Assembly: GCF_021347895.1 (NCBI RefSeq)
Contig: NC_067123.1
Location: 5,213,828 to 5,277,827, forward strand
Origin: Acanthochromis polyacanthus
Taxonomy: Eukaryota; Chordata; Actinopteri; Pomacentridae
Length of the DNA: 64,000 nucleotides
Direction: 5' to 3'
The notes under the pieces are model-generated. The model saw only the letters and a program-made list of their open reading frames with translations, was not told the DNA's origin and did no database searches. Shown here one piece after another: positions 50,040 to 62,000 of this stretch (position 1 is its first letter; the number at the start of each line of letters is the position of its first letter). The translations under genes and the position numbers were made by a program.

Positions 50040-51612
50040 CACTGGTGTAGTCCAGGGTATACGGCGGTATACGGCGTATACCCACTTATTTTTCAGTTAG
50101 CATTGTCTATACCCACTTCTAATGCTCCCTGGTGCGCATTATTCAGTAATATCTGTGTGCCAGGTAGCCCTCTTTTCCTTAAGGATGATGAAGCCATGAA
50201 CAACCCTCCTCTGCCTGTAATTGGCTGGTACATGCTACCTTCACTGATTCGATTGGTTAACTTTAGGGATGAGCCAATCAGAGGCAGAGTAGGGCGGGTC
50301 ATACAGAGGAAAATTTTGCTAACACCTCTGTGGCACTCCAGTTGATTGACAGGTCTGCTTGAAAGATGCGTGGAAATGCGAGAAAGTCAGAATAAACACC
50401 TTTCAAGTGAGTGGCACGTACCTACTTTCATGGACGATATAATTCTCAGGTAAGTTTTAAGGTGGTTTCCAAATGAATCATTGTTTTAAACTACTGGCAA
50501 CATGACTGCACATTTCAAGGAGAGGATATTTTGTCGCCATTGGTTAAAGCTGCAGTCAATTCCAGCCATTTTCAGTACAAAAAATCGCTAATATTCTATT
50601 TGTAAATAAAAAATATGACGAGAAATACAGGGAATATTGGACGCGCATCGTGAGGTGCATTTCCTTGAAAACGACCTATTCGTGGAGTATATACCGTCTT
50701 CAAGACATGTTTTGGACAAAATAGTTTACTGGCTTGTGTCGTCTGGATGTCTAAGGTTGGATTATGGCCGTTTTTTGTGGAATATTTTCATCTGTATGTA
50801 ATAATGAACCTGGAAATGTGAGTCGCACTGTGTACGTTGAAGCCGTGTATAGAGAACGGATGGATGGATATTCGTTGTTTGTCGGACAAATGTGTTTATA
50901 TTACCGCTGTGGTAATCACATCTGAAAGTGGTTTATATCGGCGGATTCATGAGAATCTAAGCTTTCCATCGGCGTATAGTGTTTGTATAATCGTGTTTGC
51001 AGTTTCAGACATTTAGCAAATTGCTTATGCAGATCTCAAAGTGTACCGCGGGCGGGACACTGAAGCATAACTGAAGCGCAACAGGTTAAACTGAGTGTCG
51101 GGCGAGTCTGACTAACGTTTTGAAAGGCTAACGTTATTCTAACGTAAGTCTGAAGCTAGCTAGATTGGGATAATGTGGGAAAACCTCCAGGCTGGTAGTT
51201 GATTTTAAAGTAAGTAAAAACACAAGAATGGGGACAGGTAGTTTAAGATTCGACCTAAAACAATATTGAAGTTTTTTTCATGATGAAATATGAACAAGGA
51301 TGCACTGTCAACTTCATATTTGAAGTATTTTATTTAAATAAATGTTCAAAAGTAACTGAAACACCATGCTTGCCTCATGATAAATACATGTTACATTAAT
51401 CCAGTTTGCTTGTGTGACCAGTAACAACTACAAACTGCTCCTAATCAAGTCATGATAATTTTATAATAGTGGGCAAGTAGAAATGACTGAATAAATTGAA
51501 CAGAGTAGTCTTCTATGTCACTGTTTCTAAAACAGGGCGTTTTTCTGGACTAATTAAAAAAAAGGTGAAAATTAAGAGTATACCCACTTCTCCAGGGACC
51601 ACTACACTACTG
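50040..51612. mobile_element. Non-autonomous hAT element with perfect 8-base target duplication
   Basis: The ends CACTGGTGTAGT and ACTACACTACTG are inverted, and GTATACCCACTT words lie just inside both. GTTTATAC flanks it exactly on both sides (50032-50039 and 51613-51620). No transposase frame is seen in the 1573 bases. A short piece with the SINE-like tail lies inside near 50845. Confidence 0.88.
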
Positions 51613-51629
51613 GTTTATACTTGTATAGT

Positions 51630-52785
51630 CTTTATGTTTTATTGATTAATTACTGTTTCACTTTGATCCTTTAATTTGTGATATTTCATTATTTTGATGT
51701 TTGTGGGTCTGTGTGTTGCACTGCAACCTGACAATAACTGGACTGTCAGTCCTGAGTTTGTTACTCCTGAAGATTACAGTGGATCAGACGGAGTGAAACT
51801 CGGGAAACCCGGCGACCTTCTGCGGTTTTATTTGGAGCTGAGTTTCGTGCTGTCTGTGGGAATCGGGGCAGAACATGAGTTTGCATCCATCTGCTGCAGG
51901 ACGTCCTGAAACCGGAGGCGAGCTGGAGCCGGTCGGCCTCCGGGATCCGGTCCAGAACAGGAATTAGGGGCACTTTAAGGTATAGTCTGGTCCAGCTCGG
52001 TTCTGAATGACTGGAGCTCACCTGGACCTTTGATCCTGATGTCCGACTGAAACCAAGAGCTGTGGGAGCAGCGGGAGAGACCCAGAAACTCCAGGACCAG
52101 AACCAGATCAGATAAATATGGACTAATGTCCTGAATCATATTCTACTGACAGTAACTCTGCTTTGATGGACATTTAAACACTTTAACTCGTTAATAAGTG
52201 CAGGTTTAATAGTTTAACTCTGCTTTAATAAACATCCAAACACGATGAACACCCCCACCTGCTCAGGTGTGTGTGTGTCTCAGGTAAAAGGTAAATCTCT
52301 TCTCACAGATATCCGCCTATCAGCTGCTTCCGTGTGAAGCTTGCCTGCACAGTTTTATTTTACATCACTCACAGTTATAAGTCAGGCTCCACTGAGTCGC
52401 CCCTGCTGACCCCCATTAACCAATCAGGGCTCGATCTGGAACAAATGCTCTTTATCTGGCAGGAAGTCCCCTCCTCTTCTTCTTCTGTGGTGTGTGTGCG
52501 GCGGTTAACCTCCGAGGACCCGCAGGTCAGTTTTCATTCATCTTCTCACAGAAACTTCATCCTTCCATCTCAGGAGTCACTCTTCCACACCAGCAACCCG
52601 TGCAGCAGGTAACCCGACTCCTCCCCCCAACTCACCTGAAATCAGCTTCAGGTGAGCTGCCCCGAATACCTGGAAATGTCACAAGCACCGGCCTGACAGG
52701 TGATGTGAAATGATGGTTCAGGCTGCAAGAGTGAATGAAAAATAGACAGAAAACCTGAAAACATGTTGAAAATGTCCAGAACAAA
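51630..52785. other. Spacer with an unassigned open stretch
   Basis: GC content is higher at 51730-52100. Short frames on both strands (for example plus 51694-51909) show no domain and no consistent splice sites. I make no gene call. Confidence 0.35.
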
Positions 52786-52789
52786 AACA

Positions 52790-53060
52790 CTCAAAACACA
52801 GGTGGAACAACAGGTGGAACAACAGGTGGAACAAAAGGTGAAACAACAGGTGAAAACGTGGATAACAGGTGGAACAACACATGCAAAATAGTTAGAAGAA
52901 CAGGTAGAAAGCTGGTGGAACAACAGGTAGAAAATAGGTGGAATAAATGGTAGAAAACAGGTGGAACAACAAGTGAAACAACAGGTGGGAACATGGAAAA
53001 CAGGTAGAACTACCAGTAGAAAACAAGTGGAACAACAGGTGGAACAATGGGTGGAAATGG
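52790..53060. repeat. GGTGGAACAACA minisatellite
   Basis: Twelve-base units, in places extended with GAAAAC variants. Confidence 0.93.
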
Positions 53061-53429
53061 TTTTTTGCGCTTTTGATCGATCGTGACGGTTTATTAAACT
53101 GCTGCAGTCCTGGTTTGATGTGCTACTTGTATGTTTTAGAGCTTTATCTTTGTATTTTTGACCCTTGAATTAATATTAAGGTGAGAAAACACAAATTTAG
53201 ATCTGCCTGTGTTCGTGGCTGAACATGTGCATTTGTCTGTTTTTGCAGTTCCTATGTAAGCCACTAGAGGCAGAGCTTCCGTTTCACTCGTCGATGTAAA
53301 CAGGTGAGTTTTTCGGTCTCAAGGAACGTGAAGCCTATACATGTTATTAACAGTGATATAGGCATGTTACGCAGCAATAATTAGAAATATAACTTCCTTG
53401 TTGTTGTGCTATGCCAGCCCCCTCCCCCA

Positions 53430-53585
53430 TCTCCATTCTCACCCCAACCAGTGGAGGCAGACGGCTGCCCTCCCTGTGCCGGGTTCTGTTGGAGGTTTTA
53501 CTTTCCTCCCTGTTAAAGTTTTTGTTGTTGTTGTTGTTCTTTCCTAGTGTCGCTGACTGCTGCTCAGAGGGAATCAGAAATTAGT
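53430..53585 (+). mobile_element. Fragment of a common fish dispersed repeat
   Basis: CAACCAGTGGAGGCAGACGG, then GGTTCTGTTGGAGG, then GTCGCTGACTGCTGCTCAGAGGGAA follow a string I recall from many fish genomes. The class is not resolved from this piece. Confidence 0.55.
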
Positions 53586-54489
53586 GATTCAGAGTTTGAG
53601 GAGTTTTGTTGTTATAAAAATAAGCCCCGTCCATTTCAGACATCCAGTCCATAATAAGCTGTGGTTACTCTGATTGGTCAACCCGTAAACCTCAAACAGA
53701 TAAAGTGTGTTCACTCTGCTGCTTCTGAGGAACGTATTCGAGTCAGTAAAAACTGACTGAAGGAGCAAACAGGTGAGCTCAGGTGTGACGCTGCTGCCAT
53801 GTTGTAAGAACGTTATGAACACAATGCGAGTGGAACAAACAGCAGAATGCAGACGGGAAACATCGGGAATCTGATCCAACCTGCTATTTACAGTAAAACT
53901 CATGAGTGCATGTAGTCCCGCCCACTGCCACAGGTGAAACAACACATTCAACAACATGTACTGCATGTACACAAACCAGCCATGAAGCTTTTACAGCTGT
54001 AATTATCTGTGTGTTGTTGTTGTTTATTTGTTCTGATATCATGAGGGTGTTTCCAGGTGTCATCATCGGTTCAGTCATGTGACTACAGGTGACACCTGAG
54101 ACAGCTGACTGCACGTTCACCTGAGCTGCTGTAGGAATCTTTATTTCATTTCTCTTGTTCATGAACTCGAAGTGTAACTACTAATTATCTTTGCATGAAT
54201 ATTTACAACAGCTAAACTGGTTATTTAGTTTTGATGAATAAATAAGTGAAAATAAAGAATCTTCTTTGTGTTTCTGGTCTCTGCTCTAGACTTCTTTATA
54301 GATTAGATTGATTGTACTGTCATGATTTTCACTAATTAGTCATTGAAAGACAGAAGTAAGCTTCAGTCCAACTTCTTTCCATGCAGTGAATTTTATTTCT
54401 CAGTTCATGTTCTATCTGCTAAAAGGAGACTAAAAATAGACTGAAAATGAGAAAACTTAGACAAAAAACAACAAAAAGAGATTGAAAAT

Positions 54490-54816
54490 TTGTTAGTGGT
54501 TAGCAGTTTCACTTTGCAGCTAGAGGATCCCCGGTTGGCGTCCTGGCCTTCCCAGGATCCTCCTGCATGAAGTTTGCATGTTCTCCCTGTGGATGTGTGG
54601 CTTTTCTCCAGGTTCTCCAGCTTCCTCCCACAGTCCAAAAACATGTGGAGGTTAACTGGTGATTGTAAATTGTCCATAGGCGTGAATATGAGTGTGACTG
54701 TTTGTCTCTATGTGTAGCCCCGTGATGGACTGTTATCTGTCCATGTGTACTAAGTCGGCTGAGATAGACTTAGTACCCACGCGACCCTAACGAGGTGTAT
54801 AAATAATAGATGATCA
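54490..54816 (+). mobile_element. SINE-like dispersed repeat, copy 5
   Basis: A diverged forward copy: GTTAGTGGTTAGCAG, GTTTGCATGTTCTCCCTGTG, CCTCCCACAGTCCAAAAAC and a decayed 3' end. Confidence 0.8.
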
Positions 54817-54829
54817 AACTCTTAAGTGA

Positions 54830-55720
54830 TCTCATTAAAATCACATTTAAACTGTTTCTGTTTGTGTGAACGACACTCTGCATCTTCTGATTTGTTTCGA
54901 TGCGTATTATTGTTTTCGAGTTATTATATTCTCTGTATGTTTTTCGGTTGGTTTGCAGAAACAAACATGACCTGAAAGTGAAACAGCAGTTTGCTGCGAC
55001 TGTCACTGCACATTTCTGGTTCAACTTTGATCTCAAAAACGGGTAAAGTTGCTGCAGTGAAGCCCGCGCTTCATGGATGTAAAACAGGTGGTGAAAGCGC
55101 CACCATGTGGTGAGACATGAAGTCGTGAACATGTTTTGGATCAAGTGTAGAAGCTGAAGATGTTGGATTAGGCTCCGCCCCTTTACCCCGTCAGTTTTTT
55201 TTTGCCATTTTGATTGTTTTTGTTTGATCCATAGTCAACATTTTTCATCATTTTGACACCAGACTTGGATGGAATATTTTTGGATCAGAATAAATTCTAA
55301 CCAGGTGTTTGGTTTCCTTCATCACTGTTTCATGATTGGCTAACAAACTGTAGTGGGCGCGGTCAAATCCTGAAAACCTTTCTGGAGTTATAAGTTTAAC
55401 CTGACTCTCTGGATCAGATTTAGATGTTTTTTTAGCACAAGGTGGCCCTATAATAAATGACCAGAAACGACTAAATCAGCTTGTTGAGGTTCGAACAGCT
55501 CCAACAAAACATTCACATTTCTACCTTTCAGTATCTTCGGCGTCGGCAGCAGCTCCGTTTGGCGTCTTCAGCTTCACTCTGGGATGTTTTCTAGATTTAA
55601 TGTTTTTTATCTAACGTACCACATTAGTTCTGCTGGGTCATCTTCTGATCTGAAAATCTATGTGCATCATCAACGCGCTCATAAAAACATTGAAATAAAG
55701 ACTCTGTGAGGTTCTGACAG
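54830..55720. other. Spacer downstream of the acidic gene, no feature
   Basis: I see no exon or element ends. Confidence 0.4.
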
Positions 55721-55727
55721 TTCAAAC

Positions 55728-55733
55728 TTTATT
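55728..55733 (-). promoter_or_regulatory. Poly(A) signal of the acidic gene
   Basis: The minus strand reads AATAAA about 290 bases after the inferred stop at 56022. Confidence 0.65.
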
Positions 55734-56021
55734 AGCACTTCGTCCGTGTACAATCAGCGACTTTGTGCTTGTCCCTCGGCTCCTCTTAAAAATCAGTAAA
55801 CGATGGACTGTATGTACACGTTAATGTGAAATCAGCAGCAGTTTAATGTTTCTGCGGAGCGTTAAAGGTCACATGACAGCGACGCCGGCTGGCGACTGGT
55901 GGAAGAGTTCAGGTTTATCGCTACGGCAACCAGAGGAGGAAGAGACAGACGACCAATCAGGATGCAGGCGGGAAAACAAACAGAGGGTAGGGGGGTTTCA
56001 GATGCGTTTAGCGGGTTGTTG

Positions 56022-59000
56022 TCATGGCAACAGTATTCCACTGTGGAGGTGTGGCTCTGTGGAAACAGGAAAATGATGTAAATCATGTTTACATGCTTCT
56101 GTTGTCAATAGTAAGAGTCATCATTTATGTGTAACAAATTAGTATTTAAATTCAGATTAAGTCATGTAAAATGAAAAATACATAAAAAAATACTTAAATG
56201 GAATATTTAAATTAATCAGGTAAAATTATATAATAAATGAAATTGTAACAATAACATGTAAAATAGTCAGGAAAATTTACAGAATCCGTTCATAATATTG
56301 TCTTTACCTGAATATTTAAATAATCAGCTTAATGTACAGAACTAATAATATTGTTTCAGGCCTTACTTGATTATGTAATAAATCAGGTTAATTTACATAA
56401 TTAATAACATTGTTTAAAACTCAGTAAAATGTACATATTAAATTATATTGTAGACTTGTCATGTACATTATTTGAATTATTAAGATACATTTATATAATA
56501 AATAACATTGCAGGGTGTCAACTTTAATATTTAAATTAGTATGGTATATTTACATATTAACAAATATTTAAATCAACTGGATACGTTTACATAATAAATA
56601 ATATTCTAGGGTCTTAACTGTAACATTTAAATTAATCAGATAAATCACATAATAAGTTACACTGAAAAAGCTAAACTTTAACACTTTGCTCAGGAAAGTT
56701 TACATAATCCACTCATAATATTGTTTTACCTGAATATTTAAATTCAGGTAAATTTATGTAATAATTAATCAGGTTAGTTTACAGAATTAATAACATTATT
56801 TTAAATCCAGTAAAAAGTATAATATTTGAGTTATTTAAATACATTTGTATAATAAATAATATTGCAGAGTGCTAACTTTAATATTTAAATGGTAAGGCAT
56901 ATTTATATAATAACTCATATTTAAATTGGAAAGGTACATTTACTTAAGATTAGTATTGAAATTATTCCAATAAATGAACATAAATAACATGGTAGTTTCT
57001 GAACCATGATATATAAAATGGTTAACTGATAAAACTGTGGTGTTACACTCTGGCTCTGTGTCTGTTGTTTTAGAAGTTCTGCGTAATTAATAACTATATT
57101 AAATAAAGTGTGATTAGTGTTAGGTGATACCTGAAGTCTTCGAGCTTCCACAGTTCAGACGATCAGCATCTAATTTGAAGCTACAAGAAGAAAAACGATT
57201 TAAACAGAGTCCGAAATCATCAGTAAACAGCTGGAAACACTGTCTCTGTCTGTCAGAGCTTCAATGTGATTGGCTGTGAAACTTGATTGGCTGTGAAACG
57301 TGACTGGATGTGAAATGTGATTGGCTGTTGAACTTTACCCTGTGTGGTGTCATCAAGCTGGTCTGGTTTGTCAGACGCCGTCGCTGCAACAGAAAACAAA
57401 CCATAAATGTGAAATTCTCTGTCGGAGATTTTGTGACTGTTGAGCTGTAAATAAATTAAGTAAATTAATCTCACATGTGAACGTTCAGATTATTGGGTTT
57501 TTATCATTTCTCTGACCGATCACTTTTAAATTATTCATCTGGACCATTAATCTTTCAGCTTGAAGTCTTGTTTATGCCAACCTCCAGAGAACCTTTTCAG
57601 TTCTTGTCTTTGCCATTCCTTGAATGTCTCTTTGCGATTGTTTTGAGTCTCTTTGTGGTTGTTTTATGTCTCTGAGACTGTTTTGTATCTCATTGTGTTT
57701 GTTTTATGTCTCATTGTGATTGTTTTGTCTCTTTGTGGTTGTTTTGTGTCTTGTGATTGTTTTGGGTCTTGTTTAGGCTGTTTTGTATCTATTTGCGGTT
57801 GTTTGGTTTCTCTTTGTGGTTGTTTTGTGTCTCATTCAAGTTGTTTTGAGTCTCTTTGTGATTGCTTTGTGTCTCGTTTAGGTTGTTTTGTATCTCTTTG
57901 TGGTTGCTTTCTATCTCTTTGCGGTTGTTTAGTTTCTCTTTGAGGCTGTTTTGTGTCTCTTTGTGGTTGTTTTGTGTCTCTTTGAGGTTGCTTTTCTATA
58001 CACATTGATCTGTGTTGTGTTCTGTCAGTCATCAGTTTAATAAATCAGCAGTTTACCTTCAGTGGAGTCTTCAGGGTTTGGAACCATCACCACCTCCTCT
58101 AGCTCCTTGTCCTCCTCCTCTGTGTCCTCGTCCTCGTCTGGCTCCTTGTTCTCGTCCGACTCCTTTTCCTCCTCCTCCTCCTCTGACTCCTTCTCCTCCT
58201 TCTCATCCTCCTGTTTTTCTTCCTCCTCTTCTGCTTCATTCTCCTCCTCTGAGACGGACTCGGAAGTGTCACTGATCTCATCACTGACATTCTCAATACT
58301 CTCACCTCCTTCAGTTTGACTTTCATCGTCATCAGCTGTGATTTCAACCTCTACGTTATCTTCTGTGGCCTGCTCTGAGCTCTTCTCATCTTTATTGCCT
58401 CCTTTATCTCCTTCCTTATTTTCGTCACTCTTCACATCCTTGTCTGACTCCTCAGCCTCCTCTCCATCCTGAACCTGACTTGCATCTTCGCTTGCCTCTA
58501 CATCAACTATCACCCCCTCCTCTGACTCCTCCCCCTGCTGCCGTTCCTGCTCCTCTGTATCATCCTCTACCTCAGCCCCTTCGACACTCTCCACTCTGTC
58601 ATTCTCATCGCTATTAATGCTGTCGACTCTTTCTTCTGTACTGTCATCTCTGTTGTTTTTGGCATCACCGTCAGGACCGTCATCAGGACCATCATCGGTG
58701 CCGTCATCAGGACCATCATCGGTGCCGTCATCAGGACCATCATCGGTGCCGTCATCAGGACCATCATCGGTGCCGTCATCAGGGCTATCATGATCAGCGC
58801 CATCGGTGACGTCATCAGTGTCTTTGCCTTCATTGATCTCCACATCATCAGAGCTGTTGTCTTTGCTGTTGTCGGTTGCTTCGTCCTCATCAGCTTTGCT
58901 GCTGCTGTCATTGTCTTTGGCATCTTTTTCTTCATCGGTCTCTTTCGTGTCTGTGGATTAAAGATGTTGCATCATTAATCCATTTGTTGCGATTCTGAAT

Positions 59001-62000
59001 GCAAATACAGGAGCAGAAGTTCAGACTCATTTAAGGATTTCACTTTGTAGGACATAACTGAAGACCTAAAAAATGTGAAAACATATTCATGAATTTATGT
59101 GGTGAACAAAAAGGAGAAACACGTCCAACACTTTCAACACCTCCAACATCTCCAACACCTTCAACATCTTTGACACTCTTGACATCTTCAACACTTCTGA
59201 TATCTCTGACACCTTTGACATCTGCAACACCTTCAACACTTTCGACACCTTCAACATCTTCAACACCTCCAAAACTTCCAACGTGTCGGGCACACCCAAC
59301 ACCCCCGACACCTACAACATCTCCAACACCTTCAACACCTTCAGCACATTGAACATCATCAACACCTCTGACATCTTCAACACCTCCAACCTTTCCAACA
59401 TGTCCGAAATGCCCGAAACCCCGACACCTCCAACAACTCCAACACCTTCAACACCTCCGACACCTTTGACACCTCCAGCACCTCCAACAATGTCAATACC
59501 TAATCACCTTCGGCATCTCTGACACTTCTGACATCTCTGACACCTTCAACACCTTCGACATCTCTGACACTTCTGACATCTCTCACACCTTCGACATCTG
59601 CGACATCTCCAGTACCTTCAACACCTTTAACAGCTCCAACACCTCCGACATCGTTGATATCCCCGACACTTCGGACATCTCTGACACCTCCAACACCGTC
59701 AGTACCTCAGACACCTTCAGCATCTCTGACACTTCTGATTTCTTTGACACCTTCACCTTTCCTGTCTTTTTCTCCTCATTTTGTGGTTGTTTTGTGTGTT
59801 TTGTTCTTGTTTTAGCTTGATTCTCTCACATTTTCTCACTCCATAATCACATTTGTGTAACTTCAGTGTCTCCAGTTTGTTCTACACAGTAAAATTAAAG
59901 GAGAACCCTTGAATGAGATGGTCTGTGTGAGTTATCGGGGTTCCTCTGTTCTCGCCTGGTTCTTCTCATTGTGTCAGCTGGATGAACATTCAGTGTATTT
60001 ACCAATGTCATTGGCCTTCTCTGTAGACTCTCCGTTATCTTGAACTGCAGACACAAAACATCAGAACAACGTTTTAACAACACTGAATGAATGCAGCAGA
60101 TCCGTCAGTGTGAATTAAACAAATATTAGTCAGACAGATTAGCAGCATCTGTGGAGACAAACGTGTGTCAAGATGGAGGTTAATCAACCAGTCAATAATT
60201 AAATATCACTATTGTACTGCTGCATCACTGACTTCATGTCAGATTGACAAAACAATAACAGAAATGCACATATTACACCAAGAGACCCCAAAAAGAGACA
60301 AAGACACAGAAAAAACAGAAAGAGACACAAAAGAAAAAGAGACATAAAAAACACAAATAGATGTTGGTTCAATGCAAACACAGAAAATAAACAATTTTTA
60401 AATGAAAAAATGGACTGCTAGATACAGAATGACTGAAAAGAGATGCAAAAGAACCACAAACAGATGCAAACTAACACTACATAACTACAGCATTATTGAC
60501 ACAAGATGCGAAATGAAATCAAATACAAGTAAAAGTGATCCACAATGACCACAATGACACAAAATTACTCAAAGTAAATAGAAAAGCACAAACAAATAAA
60601 CACAAATAGAGGAAGATTTAGTGCAAACATTAAAACATACAAACCAATAAAACAGAGGTGGAGAATAAACATAAAAAAATGCAAAACTTCCAGTCAAGAC
60701 ACGCAAAATGTCTAGAAGGGAATAAAAGTGACTCTCACAAACAGGAGACACAACAACACTCGAAAACAAACACAGACACGACAAACTAACTGGTGTCAAA
60801 GAAGTCGTTGGTGTTTCTGGATCCGTGAAAAACACCAAAACCACAGATGTGAAACCTTTATCTCACCTTCAAGGCTGCTGATGTCGGTGCTGTCTACGTT
60901 GAGGTCCTCTGAACCAGCATTTTAAAAAAGGACAGGATTTGGAATTAAACAACGCAAAAATAGAACATAAAACACAGACATAGAATTAGAATGAAGTAAA
61001 ACACTGAGCAGCCGTGGAAACACTGCCTGCAGTTCAACTGAAAGCTTTTCACTGTCATGGAGAATCATTTGTAACGAAGAGGGGAAAGGATTTTTTAAAA
61101 TAAAACGTAGAATAAAATAAATTTGAATAAGCATGATGATTTGACTTTGACTTCACCACAGAACTGGAAATCATCCGTGACACGTTCATGAACATCTGAA
61201 AACCGAAAATCTGATGATTCTTTCTGTTTAACTTATCGGTCCCCTGTTCCCTTGTCTGAAAAAAATCCAAAAATTCAGCAAAAAAAAATTCACAAATTTA
61301 TAAAACAAATTTGCAAAATCTTCAAGAAGAAAATTTCAAAAATTCCTTGAAAATTTCCCTTAAAAATTTTATTTAGAAAAATTAAATAAAATTGTAAATA
61401 TTTTCAAAAAAAATGAATAAAAATCTTTCAAACAAAATCCTAAAAATATCCCAAGTGATTACATATATATCAAGAAAAATTATAATATTTTCTTGAAGAA
61501 CATTTGGAAAAAAATCAACCAAAATCCAGCCAAATTCGCTGGATTTTGGTTGATTTTTTTCTGAATGTTCTTAAAGAAACGTTTTTTTAAAATAATTTCT
61601 TTTTTCCACCCAAAAATGTTAAAAACATTCCCAAAAATGTTGAAAATGTGAAAATTTTCACTGTGAAATTAATTTTTTTCCCACATTTTCAAACTTTAAA
61701 ACGGGTCAATTTGACCAGCTGAATGATACGAGGGTTAAATGATTTCCAGCTGATAATTTGATTCAGATTCACAGATGTTTTAAAAGATAACATGCCTTCT
61801 AAAAATGCACACTTGGTCTGGACTTCAAAGTTAATAAAACATCCAGATGTGACAGCTGAAGGTTTTAATGTATTTCTGGTTGCTATATTCACTGCTGTTT
61901 GATTTACAGCCAGTGTGTTGTGATGCCAGCAGAAACATTTCCCAAACAACAAACCGGTTTCCAGTTAGAAGATGTGTCTATTTGTGGTAATTTTATTTCT

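Noticed and set aside
51694..52021. Frames on both strands with moderate GC content
   Set aside because: No recognisable domain and no consistent splice sites; they could not be tied to either neighbouring gene.
58062..58978. Serine-rich and lysine/methionine-rich frames overlapping the acidic exon
   Set aside because: They are shadow frames of the acidic coding strand. The acidic frame alone agrees with the splice phases.
60790..60830. Possible micro-exon coding TPTTSLTP in the acidic gene
   Set aside because: Its length is not a multiple of 3 in phase 1 and its donor is weak, so it would break the frame.
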